Shown one piece after another: positions 33,422 to 42,995 of a stretch of DNA of 64,000 nucleotides. Position 1 is the first letter of the stretch. The number at the start of each line of letters is the position of its first letter. The notes beneath the pieces are model-generated. The model had not been told where the DNA came from and ran no database searches. It saw only the letters and a list, made by a program, of their open reading frames with translations. This DNA is from Diphasiastrum complanatum (lineage: Eukaryota; Streptophyta; Lycopodiopsida; Lycopodiales; Lycopodiaceae), in the NCBI GenBank assembly GCA_029204225.1, contig CM055102.1:29068969-29132968 (forward strand), given 5' to 3'. Made by a program: the position numbers and the translations under genes.

Positions 33422-34149
33422 ATTTAGTTGATTTTCTACTTTCTCCCTTAACTCTACTCACCACTATACTACTCCTCTTTAGCTCTACTCCTCTACACTA
33501 ACATTCATCATAGTTTGGTTGAAGGAAAGGAATGGAGAAGAAGAGATCGAGAAGAGAAGAGAAAGAGAGAGAAAGAGAGTGAGGGTGGAGGTTAGCTCAA
33601 ATGCTCCTTATGCTTGCTAACAGAAAAACATTCACTATGGCAAACAATAAACATGGAAATAGAAAGGAATAGAAAACACAACCAAGAGCAATAGCAAGTA
33701 GTGAATAGCAAATGAGGATGCTTCTCTTCCAAAAATGGTAGAGTTTCCTCCTTCTCATTAAGCATGGAAATAGTGTACAAATGGTGTCTTTTTATAAAAT
33801 GGGGAAGGCCCTTGCCCCTCAATCTTATTGGCTAATATTCACAATGATCCTAACCATTCATCTTGGACCCAACTTGATCCAAGGGTCCACAAAAAGTACA
33901 TTAGAAATCACAAGATTCATGTGAGTCCCAATTTGGACCCAATTCTAAAAAGTGATCTCTAAGTTTAAAAATGACATTGGGCCTCTAGTTTTATTTTGAT
34001 TACAAGGCCCAAGTCAAGTTTATTTTATTTATAACTTCAATTGCGTGCTCATTGGACCATGGGCTTATACATGCAGGATGCCATGCCCTCGCAACACATT
34101 TTACTGGAGGATTTTATTTATTTACACTTTGTTGGGAATACCCCCAACA
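33422..34149 (-). repeat. 5' LTR of element B
   Basis: Matches the 3' LTR at 14606-15333. The outer end is CCCCCAACA at 34149. At its inner end a small deletion has removed the last bases of the LTR and the first half of the primer-binding site. It contains a purine tract at 33535-33590. Confidence 0.8.
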
Positions 34150-35340
34150 ATAATGAGATTGGATACAGATTTTTCCAAAAAAAAACATCTCAGATTAGAT
34201 CTGCTAGCTCTATTCCACTTTTCAAGAATCTGATTCTATATGATGAAAAACTACCCAAAATTCGATCAATCGATACTTCTCGAAAATGATAAATCTCTCA
34301 GAGTCCAATTCAGATTATATCAGATTTGATCCAAATTTTGACAGAGACTTGATCTGGAAAATCAGAAACTAAAAATAGGACTGACAAAGATTCTCTAGGC
34401 GAAGGTTGTCTCGACGAAGGTTCAACGGTGCTATTTTGGGATAAAAAATTCTCTAAACACTTTTCTGGCAATTTCTTGGGAAATAACCTTCGCCGACTTC
34501 TCAGATGGAAGATCTGACAGATATAAAACTATGGACAACCGGACGAAGGTTTCTGACACAAGAAAATACAGTTTTTGTAATCTAGAGAGGGTAAAAATCA
34601 AGATTTTTTGTGATCTGATCAAGAAGAATCTTCGTCGAACTAAAAAATAGTAGCTTACTATAGATAGAATGTTCTCAAAACTCGGGGAAGGTTCTGGCGA
34701 AGGATCAAGAGTAATACTGGTAATTTTGCAAAAAAGTGACTTTTTTGGCAAAAATATGACAATATGACAACTGATCCTCTGAAAACCTTTCTATTTTTGG
34801 TATTATTCTTCTCCGACCTGGCAGCAGATAGATCTGAATCACATATAAGCACAGTGAATCGGGCGAAGGTTCTTTTTCTGTATTTTTTAGGGTTTTGATA
34901 ATTTTTGGTGTTTTTTTGGTGGTTTTTCTGATGTTTTCGGAAATCTGTTGGGAATTAATCTTCGCCTTTCACATTGAAGGTTCTGTAAACAAAACCGAAG
35001 GTGTCAGTAACTCGACGAAGGTTTCTTGAAAGAGGATAAACAGTTCTGAGCTTTGATGACGCTTTTTGCCTCTTTTTGACCAAATTTGACAGATTTGACC
35101 GATTTTTGTTATTTTCTCTGATATCTCAGATCCAAATGGATCTTAAGATTGGTAATCTGAATAGCTTTTCCTGTATAATAATAAGATTGGATTTTAAACA
35201 AGCAAATCCACTCAAATCTAGCAAAATCAATCCCAAACTAACCCTAAAATGCAAATTTTACACTATTCTAGCCACGACAAGATGCCTAATGCAAGCTAAC
35301 CATCAACCAAACATGCTGCAAAATGAAAAATTGGCGTAGC
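34150..35340 (-). other. Leader of element A with GCGAAGG array
   Basis: Noncoding. About twelve variants of GGCGAAGGTTC or its reverse complement occur between 34386 and 35030 (for example 34386, 34406, 34487, 34541, 34627, 34683, 34692, 34862, 34961, 34991 and 35013). They match the motif set in A's pol-aORF spacer at 7960-8300 and differ from element B's. The element B insertion at 34149 separates this leader from gag at 14496. Confidence 0.7.
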
Positions 35341-35358
35341 TCCCCGACAACGGTGCCA
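35341..35358 (-). other. Primer-binding site of element A (tRNA-Asp)
   Basis: Minus-strand TGGCACCGTTGTCGGGGA is complementary to the 3' end of plant tRNA-Asp with two or three changes. It lies four bases from the LTR end, as in Athila-type elements. Confidence 0.85.
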
Positions 35359-35362
35359 AAAT

Positions 35363-35829
35363 TGTAGTGGGTTTCTTTCCTTGCCTAACCTGAATCCAAG
35401 ATCTAGTCAATCTAGCATCAAAGAGAAGGAGTTAGTTGTCACGCGTAGGTTCGTTCCCATGAGAGCGATAGTATAGTTCAGATTTCAACATGAATGGAGG
35501 ATCTAACACTAACATCCATTAATACTAAGCATTAACACTACATCCATTAACCCTAAATCCACAATAATGATAGAAACTTACTCTTCTCTCTCTCCCTTTC
35601 TCTCTCACAAAAAGCATAAGAAATAGCAATCCCAATAATGATCAGATCCAACAATTAGCAAAATCCAAAGAAAGCATGAGAAATGGAGGAGAAGAGAGGA
35701 AGAGCAAGGACATTCATCAATCCATTTCTAGAAAAAACCAATCTGCTTTATTGAAATGAGGAAATGAACATTAGGAGCAACTCGAGTTGGTCTCTTTTTA
35801 TAGTAGAGAGGAGGACCCTTGCCTCTGAA
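35363..35829 (-). repeat. 5' LTR of element A, truncated
   Basis: Matches 4238-4706 with about 13 differences by eye. The match stops after GCCTCTGAA at 35829, so the outer 280 bases or so are missing and copia sequence begins. Confidence 0.85.
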
Positions 35830-36371
35830 GACACTTCTGAAAGTCTTCTGGGCTGAAGTTGTTTGTGACTAGACTTATATCCAGAATAGATGCCCGACTA
35901 AAGGTCTCTCAAAAAAAACACCATATGAAGTTTGGACAGGCTCCAAACCATCATTATTGAACCTATGCATTTTTGTATGTATCGCTTATGCACAGAGACC
36001 ACAAGATATCAAGAAGAAGCTCGATTTCCACAGTACCAAATCTATTTTCATTGGCTACACTACTTCAGAGAAAGCTGATAAGGTGTATGATCTTGAGTCA
36101 AAGATATTCACCAATCGTGATATCATCTTTATCAAAGATTAGTTTATTGACCTCAAAGGTAAGGGCAAAGCTCATACAATCGAACTATTGGATGTTCCCA
36201 AACTATAGAACATTATTCTTCCCAATTCGACTAATCCTTTTGAAGATCCTATTTCGTCTACTCCAGACGAACAACTTATCAATAACAAATATGAAGAAGG
36301 TCGTGCTTCACTTGAGTTGGATTTGGATGATCGTGATGAAGTATATGCCATCAATGTTGAATCTTCTTCAT
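35830..36371 (+). pseudogene. Copia integrase C-terminal fragment
   Basis: Plus-strand frame with the copia post-core segment: KKLDFHSTKSIFIGYTT, KVYDLESK and NRDIIFIKD, followed by the acidic integrase-RT linker interrupted by stops near 36140 and 36207. It ends in a Ser-rich run (36361-36384) shared with the opposite-strand gag that follows, suggesting joining at low-complexity sequence. No LTR of its own is visible. Confidence 0.75.
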
Positions 36372-37310
36372 CCTCTTCCTCTTGATGTGCAATGTTGCCT
36401 TGTTTGTTTTCTTGTGCATTCTTCTTTTTGTAGCATTTTGATGCAGAATTTCCCTTTTTTTTTACAAAAGAACAATTTGAGTTTGGTCTTGCCCTTTTTG
36501 CCTTTGCCTTTAGAGCTTGAAGGTTGATCCTCCTCCTTGGCCTCCTTTGCTTGATCCTTCTTGGATCCTTTGGTTTTCTTTTTGCCTTCGAATGAGAAAT
36601 TAGCTTTCTCATCTCCATCATGCAATGACAAGGAACTCATCCTACTTCTTGCATGAAGCATCCTACACTCGGCCACTAGCACACTATGGAGCTTATCTAT
36701 AGATGGAAAAATGGCTTGGATGGCAAAGCTTTGAACCAAATTTGAGAACTCATCTCCTAGTCCATTAAGGATCACTTGTACTAGCTCATTGTCAAGTATC
36801 GTGTCTCCAATAGAACCAAATTTGAGAACTCACCTCCTAGGCCATTAAGGATAACTTGTACTAGCTCATTGTCAAGTATCTTGTCTCCAATAAAAGGTAG
36901 TTCTTTGTTGAGAGTCTTGATCCTTAGCACATACTCTTGTGCACTTTCACTACTATTTCTCATGCTTTACAAGATTTGGTTCCTAAGCATGAGAACTCTA
37001 GAAGTGCTATTGGATTCAAATATGGCTTTTAATGAATCCCATGCATCTTTTGCTAAAATATAAGTGCCGACCTCCTTCAAGAGGTCATTATTAACATTCA
37101 TTTTATGCAATGTAATGCTAGTCTTGCCTTTTTCTTGTATCTCACCAACTCTTGTCCTCCAAGAGTCTCATCCTCTTCATCTAGGACAATGGCAAAGACA
37201 TATTAGAGCACTAATAGTGACTCCGTTCTCACTTTTCATATTGAATAATTTGTAGAATTCAACCTCTCACTGGGTTCAAGAAGGAATGCACCAATGGACC
37301 CCATCTTCCT
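36372..37310 (-). pseudogene. Copia gag fragment with internal duplication
   Basis: UBN2-type gag on the minus strand. From 37310 the start MGSIGAFLLEPSERL resembles the gag at 61645, and ESNSTSRVLMLRNQIL, RIKTLNKELPF and ILNGLG follow. An 80-bp tandem duplication (36733-36812 and 36813-36892) shifts the frame. After it come HSVLVAECRMLHAR, a Lys-rich basic region and a degenerate knuckle FFCKKKGKFC. Several stops. No pol follows on this strand. Confidence 0.8.
36733..36892. repeat. 80-bp tandem duplication in copia gag
   Basis: Two consecutive units beginning GAACCAAATTTGAGAACTCA/C, about 95% identical, with a period of 80. Not a multiple of three, so it disrupts the reading frame. Confidence 0.9.
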
Positions 37311-37439
37311 AATGACTTATACAAGATTGTATTTTCCTTCCCTAACTTTTTTTTTCAGAATATGCTCACTTGCAACTCACTTGAAGCTCACAAAGATTCA
37401 AGCAGCAAGAACCTATTGATCTCGATTCAAAAGAATTTT

Positions 37440-38469
37440 CTAGAAGGATTCTAAAAAACAATACTCGTTGATCAAGACTTTTTTGTTGCAGGTAATGTGT
37501 GAAGTCACTCCTGAGTTGATAATTACATCGTAGTCTTGCTCTGCATAGCTTGTTGAAGTCTCATTGAATATTGTGAAGGCTTCATCGCTCTTTTTTGCAT
37601 CCTTCGACGACTTTGCAACTTGGGCCTTTTTGGCCTTGGTTTTTCTTTTTGGGTTGAATATGCACTCATATGCAGAATGTCTCTTCTTCTTGTAGTGCAT
37701 GCAAGAGATTGTCGGGTTGAACCAACATCTATTGGTTGTGTGTCCCAACTTGTGACAGTGATCATAGGAGGAAGTTTGTTGGTTGTCGTTGCCTCTGCTA
37801 GAAGACTTCGAATGAGCCTTGTCGAATCTGGGCTTGTTCTTGCTTTTCTTCTTTCCTTTTGTGAAAAGGGCCTTCTCCTGTCATTGCTTCCTTCTCTTTC
37901 ATCTCTCATCAGTTCTCGTCAGTGACAAGATTGATAGCTCGCTCGAACGTCATTATTGGTAAGCTCAGAATGAGCATTCTCAGCAGCTGATAGGACGTAG
38001 GTAGAGTTTTCATGAATTACATCAGCTAATGTGGTGCTGGGACCTGGTGCTACTATCCAGATGTAGCAAGTTGAGAAAAGATAGTAATGATTCTCTCGAC
38101 ATGCTGATCCAACTGGCTGCCATCCCATCACAGACCTTGCAATTGATTGTGTAGGAGCATCACCGACGTAGCAGTCCTCACTTCATACTTCTGTTTCAGT
38201 ATTTTCCATGCTTCGTGGTTGCTCCCATAGTCTTCAATCTGCATGAGTATTTCTTTGTTTATGGACAAAATGATGATTGCCATTGCGCATTCATCCTTTC
38301 TGATCCATTCAACTCTCCTCAGGTCTCCCTTGGGAGGCTATTCTTCAATGAGTTCGGTCACTGACCAGATCCCTTCACCCTTCAGAAGCGTTTTGATTTT
38401 GAACTTCCATATTCGATAGTTCTCACCATCAAGATTGATTGTTATTCTTGTCTGGATCGTTGTAGCCAT
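37440..38469 (-). pseudogene. Copia gag and protease start
   Basis: Gag starts at ATG 38469 (MATTIQTRITINLDGENYRIW) thirty-odd bases past a primer-binding site. Stops occur near 38340 and 38135. The 3' part has two knuckle-like cysteine clusters (CWFNPTISC and YECIFNP), a Lys-rich region and the protease site INSGVTSHIT, where canonical DSG is NSG, so the catalytic Asp is replaced by Asn. The sequence is cut near 37440 and joined to the gag at 37310. Confidence 0.8.
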
Positions 38470-38490
38470 ATTGTGTTTTCTAGAGAATCC

Positions 38491-38502
38491 GCTCTGATAC
38501 CA
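38491..38502 (-). other. Primer-binding site (tRNA-iMet) of copia element
   Basis: Minus-strand TGGTATCAGAGC directly beside the LTR end at 38503. Confidence 0.9.
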
Positions 38503-39240
38503 TGTCGAGCTTTTGAGTATTTGGGAGCAGTTCTTCTTGTCTGCTCCTTTATGTGTTGCGCATTTGGCTAGCTTGCGGAATTTTGCAGGATCCTAGACAA
38601 CAAACGACTACAAATCACACACTTCAAAACATTCAATCAGAACATGGCAACAAGACAACCATTGATGGAAGAGCTGAGAGCATTTGTATTTGTCTTTTGT
38701 TTTGAGTGAGTCGATAAGTGTCACGCACGTTGGCGACCTGTCGCTCCCCTTACAAAAGTTGTTATGTTCTGCTCGTTGGCAGACTTTCATGCATAGATGA
38801 TAATGCTAACATTGTGCTAACATTGTTCTCTACTTCTTCTCTACTCTTGATCATCATTCTTCATTCGTTCTGTCCTTTACTTATCCTACTTGGGAAAATC
38901 ACAAGATTACTTAGTAACAGTTTACAAGACATGTTTAATGCTAGCTACCCTCTTATAACGTTGCCTTTGGTGGTCAAGTGTGATAGTACAATACTCCATG
39001 CTCATCGAGCTAGTAACTGCTAACTGCAAGCTCGACTTGCCCACCTTTGATTTCGGCCTTTGGTTTGTCTTCGACCTTCGGGGTGTCTTCGTCCTTCGAG
39101 ACATCTTCGATCTTTGAGGTGTGTTCGACGTTCGAGATCCTTTCGTCCTTCGAGACATGTTCGTCTTTCAGGATGAGGTTTCTTTGGCAAGGTTACAAGA
39201 GTTTACCAATAATGACAGTTGACACGACTGAAAAACATTG
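38503..39240 (-). repeat. Copia 5' LTR with CTTCGAGAC-type repeats
   Basis: Starts TGTCGAGC on the plus side, beside the primer site. The outer part (39040-39175) has about eight degenerate units such as TCCTTCGAGAC, GTCTTCGAC and TGTTCGACGTTCGAG. A GTCAACTGTCATTA box at about 39208-39222 is shared with the copia LTR at 51184, indicating the same lineage. The outer end near 39240 is not sharply defined. Confidence 0.6.
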
Positions 39241-39274
39241 AAGTGGTTCATAAGTGTTGCGAAAGGTAGCAACA

Positions 39275-40700
39275 TCACTTTACCAGTGCACTACAAATCT
39301 TACCCATCTGCAAGCCATTCTCGATAGTGGGTCTGGTGTGAATATTATCGCCATGTCCTTAGCCAAGGCATGGGGATTATCCACATTGGAAAAGCCTAAG
39401 TACAAGTTACACATGGTTGACGATGAATGACAACACCTGCCGATCACATAAGCAATTTACCAATTAAAATTTTCGGTTTGATTTTCACCATAGAGTGTGT
39501 AGTACTCAATTTTCCTGATGAACTGCACACGTATCAATTCCTTCTTGGAACGCCTTGGTTAGAAATGGCCTAAGTGATTCAAGATTGGAAGAAAAACAAA
39601 ATCGTTTTTGGCAACAGAGACATGAAAATCTCTATCGATGCCATAGGAAAGATAAAACTTGTACGAATTGAAGACGATTGGTCTTCAATTACTTATGATG
39701 GCCCCAACAGTATTGATTCAGCCATAAAGGGTCATTACATGCATAGTATTGATATCATTAATTGGGTCCATGCTTTAACGACCATCGATTGTGTCAATGC
39801 CACTCTTTTTGAACATGAGATTCAAGAAGAGACACCAATCAAAATCACTATAAACTCCATGGATATCAACACTCCCATCCTACCCTTGTACATGATAGAA
39901 GCACTCCCTATTGAGTGGATACTTGAAAACGCTTTTATTACTGAAGTATCCACCAGTGAGGATGGCATTCTTACTGTGGGAGAACATGAGTTATCTGACG
40001 ACCAGCTTATTCACTTGCTAGATCCATAGCGATTAGGAAAGCGTCCTATACCAAGAGAGATTAAACTTCCATCACCATTGGCTTGTGTGCAACATCGACA
40101 ACCAGTAAACACTCGTGTATACACCGACCAAAATTTAAAGTCTATCAATGGGATGTACACCATGATGAAATCTTGAATACCATTGACGAAGACTTAGTTC
40201 GCAAAAAAACACAAAAAAATCCATGCATGCCTACTACTACCAATCCACAAATATCCCCGCATGCTAAAAAAACAAATCAAAGGTTGATGTACGATTGACT
40301 GATAAGTAGTTCCAAATGCGCAAAAAGCTAAAACAACCAATCAAACTTTTAATACAAAACCAAAAGAATCCTAGTCAGGCTTCATCATCTACCAACAAAC
40401 CTGTAGAGGACATTTCTAAGATCCCACCCGAGATAGTTGATGATCCACTATATGATGTTCCCTAGCACTTTAAGGATTACACGACTGATGATGTCATCAT
40501 TAGTATGATAAAGCCAAAACAGGAACCTCAACCACCATCAACTTCTTTTGAGGGACCTACAAAGACCATACCTCTCAATCTGAAGGATGATGATGAAGAC
40601 ATCGATTGTATTGTGCACGTAGGAGCCCACCTGAATTGTTGTGCAAATACAAAGATGTATTTGCGTGGAGTTATAAAGAAATGAAGGGGATTCTTCATGA
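39275..40700 (+). pseudogene. Protease and linker of element E
   Basis: Protease at about 39310 with AILDSGSGVNII (canonical DSG) and FLLGTPWLEMA. Then an open stretch at 39574-40029 (IQDWKKNKIVFGN, YMHSIDIINWVHALTTIDC) that matches the protease tail of B (MDVMRWTDALATIDC), ending LIHLLDP. The remaining linker to 40700 carries stops and includes YTTDDVIISMI-like residues equivalent to YTLDDMVIM in A and B. Confidence 0.7.
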
Positions 40701-41892
40701 CGTTGCATGACATACAATCCCATTATTGGATGGTGACATACCTGTGAGAGCAAAACCTTATTACATCAATCCTATCTATCGTGAGAAGATCTGAGAAGAT
40801 ATTTAGAAACTTCTCGATGTTGGTTTTATTTATGAAATCAAGCACACCAGTTGGGTATCGCCAATTGTGGTGGTACCAAAGAGAAATAGGAAACTCCGTA
40901 TCTGCGTGGATTTGAATAAACTTAATGATCAGACAGAGAAATATCACTTTCCATTACCTTTGACCACACAAATCCTCGAAGATATGGCAGGAGCAAAAGC
41001 TTTTAGATTTCTGGATGGTTTTAGTGGCTATTTCTTAGTCCAAATTTCTCTTGAAGATCGTTTCAAAACAACGTTTGTTACAGAGTTTGGCACATTCGCA
41101 TATCAAGTTATGTCATTCGGTATTTGCAATGCCCCATCCACATTTCAAAGGGTGATGCAACAAGCTTTCAAGGATCTGTTACACAAGAATCTAGAGATTT
41201 ATCTCGATGATCTTGGTGTGCATTCTTCTAGAGATAAGCATCTTGATGCCCTTGAACAAGTGTCCATTTGTTGTCGAAGGTTCAAAATTTCATTGAATCT
41301 CGAAAAGTGCCAAATCTGGGCTACCCATGGTGTGGTGCTGGGCCATATCATCTCGAAATGATATAGCCACTGATCCCAAAAAGATAAGAGTGATTCTTGA
41401 AATGCCCCTACCCACCGATACAGTGAAAGAAATGTACGTCCTTTTGGGCCACACATGTTATTATCGTATTTTTATAATACACTACACTGATAAAGCGCGG
41501 TTAGTATATCAAATCATTACGGATCCAAGGTGGATAGAAGACAAGATTAAAGCCTTCGAAAATCTCAAACAGGCTTTACTCACCACACCCATTCTTCGTG
41601 TGTCTGATTATAATAAGGAGTTCCATGTGCATACAGATGCTAGTAAGTATGCCATTGGTGTTGTTTTAACGTAACCCGGCGAATTCGGAAAGGATTTTCC
41701 AATCCGTTTCCTAAGTTGTCAGTTGGATCCAGCTGAGGTTAACTATTCCACGACCGACAGAGAAGCACTAGCAATGGTCTATGTTGTTCAACAATTTAGA
41801 CATTATTTGCTAGGCCAGTTTTTTTTTTTCTATACCGACCATCATGCTCTTTTTTATTTATTGAATAAACCATGCAAAACAGGACAAATTGT
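40701..41892 (+). pseudogene. RT and RNase H start of element E
   Basis: RT frame 40867-41361: IVVVPKRNRKLRICVDL, FRFLDGFSGYFLV, SFGICNAPSTFQR, catalytic YLDD near 41205 and LNLEKCQIWATHG. A frameshift near 41357 leads into DTVKEMYVLLGHTCYYRIF and the RNase H motif VHTDASKYAIG, then a stop, REALAMVY and YTDHHALFYLLNKPC. The element breaks after KTGQI at 41892. Confidence 0.85.
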
Positions 41893-42441
41893 TGGGAAAT
41901 GAGCAAGCACAGTTGATATCCAGACACGAATCATTTCACTCTGATACTATTGTTGGGATTCCCACAGAAATAAACCTAGATGGAATTTGATTTTGTCCTC
42001 GGGTTTACTACCCTCTATGATAGGATCTATGATCCTCCAAGGTGTGTAAATTTTTCTTATGTATAATTTGTTTATGCATTCAACAAGACAAAACCAGTGC
42101 GTGGAATAAGATTAAACCAGCTGATGTTCAAGACAAGAAACTCATCTGCATAAAACATTCACTGTATTATCCAAGAATTTCTTAAGCGCTGTTGTGACAG
42201 ACCACACAGTGCGTCAGCGTGAAAGAAACTCTTATTTTTCATGAAAATCAAAACTTGTCGCGCTTACTAGTGGACTTCTTGAACATTAGCTAGCTAGTCG
42301 GTGCTCAACTTACATTGGTATACTACCAATCTGATTCCTTGCTTCTACATAATTAATAATTATGATCTCCATGTATATAGAGAGGAGGACACTATTAGTT
42401 GATCAGGAGATTACAAGAACGGCTGATTAGGCACATTCCAA
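41893..42441 (-). repeat. Copia LTR plus short leader remnant
   Basis: The plus-strand span 41952-42441 starts TGTTGGGATTCCC and ends TTCCAACA, giving a 490-bp minus-strand LTR with TGTTGG...CCAACA terminal inverted repeats. Beside its inner end, 41938-41950 reads TAGTATCAGAGTG on the minus strand, a decayed initiator-Met primer site, followed by about 45 bases of leader. A TATA-like CTATATACAT lies at 42371-42380 (minus). Only the 5' tip of this element remains. Confidence 0.7.
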
Positions 42442-42797
42442 CAATATCTTGTCAGTCTTTGAAGGATGACGTTCTCCTTGTACTTTCGCAATCTCCTTTG
42501 TACTTTGACACATGGAGATCCGCCACGACAGAGAGAGCACAACCCGAACACTCAGACGAAGATGTTCGAGCTCCACATCAGCTGAGCGATGAATCAGATG
42601 AAGAAAGGGCCGGAAGCTTGCCAACAGCTACAACTCCTATAAACCGAGATGGTTCCAAATCTAGTCGAAGAGACAAAGGCAAGAGCATTGCAATACCAGA
42701 GGAATCTCCAAGGAGATCAACAAGAGAGCGAAGAGCGCCAACAAGATTTGTGCCAGGCAGCTCAGCTTCAACATCCGACATAGTACTGCTTTCCTAA
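42442..42797 (+). pseudogene. Copia integrase-RT linker fragment
   Basis: Plus-strand frame through to a stop at 42797, acidic then basic: EHSDEDVRAPHQ, DESDEERAG, RRDKGKSIAI and SPRRSTRERRAPTRF. The last is the RRSTR-type motif found between integrase and RT in many copia elements. It abuts an integrase fragment on the other strand. Confidence 0.6.
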
Positions 42798-42965
42798 GAC
42801 TTCATAGCTGGCATAATCATTGTCCACCATTGTTCTGGTCTCATCGAACTTGACGTCTCTGACAATCTTTACTAGATTTGTCTCTGGCATGTAAATCCTA
42901 TAGTATGACGAATGATTGTCATACTCGATGAGATATCCTAACTCGGCTTTCTCATCAGGCTTCTT
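42798..42965 (-). pseudogene. Copia integrase C-terminal fragment
   Basis: Minus-strand frame with AELGYLIEYDNHSSYYRIY, MPETNLVKIVRDVKFDE, the copia post-core segment. Only 55 residues; cut at both sides, against the linker fragment on the left and element D on the right. Confidence 0.7.
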
Positions 42966-42995
42966 TCAAAGCTTATCCCCTCGGCACTATGGGGG

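Larger units (their letters stand above)
14606..34149 (-). mobile_element. Gypsy element B (Athila/Tat-like, with aORF), interrupted by Cop1
   Basis: Minus strand: 5' LTR (34149-33422), leader with motif array, gag (32165-30220), protease and linker (30220-28586), RT split by Cop1 (28585-28256 and 21825-21250), RNase H-integrase (21250-19608), aORF (18504-15380), 3' LTR (15333-14606). About 13.1 kb without Cop1. The two LTRs look about 97% identical. Both it and its host A are on the minus strand. A clear 5-bp target duplication was not found: ATAAT follows at 34150, but the left end is uncertain. Confidence 0.85.
4238..35829 (-). mobile_element. Gypsy element A (Athila/Tat-like, with aORF), nested host of B
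   Basis: On the minus strand the order is truncated 5' LTR (35829-35363), Asp-tRNA primer site (35358-35341), leader, gag (14496), protease, RT, RNase H, integrase, aORF (7720-5034), purine tract and 3' LTR (4983-4238). Element B occupies 14606-34149 inside its leader, leaving about 12 kb of A sequence. All ORFs carry stops or frameshifts. The 5' LTR is cut at 35829 and joined to copia sequence. Over their shared part the two LTRs differ at roughly 3% of sites by eye. Confidence 0.85.
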
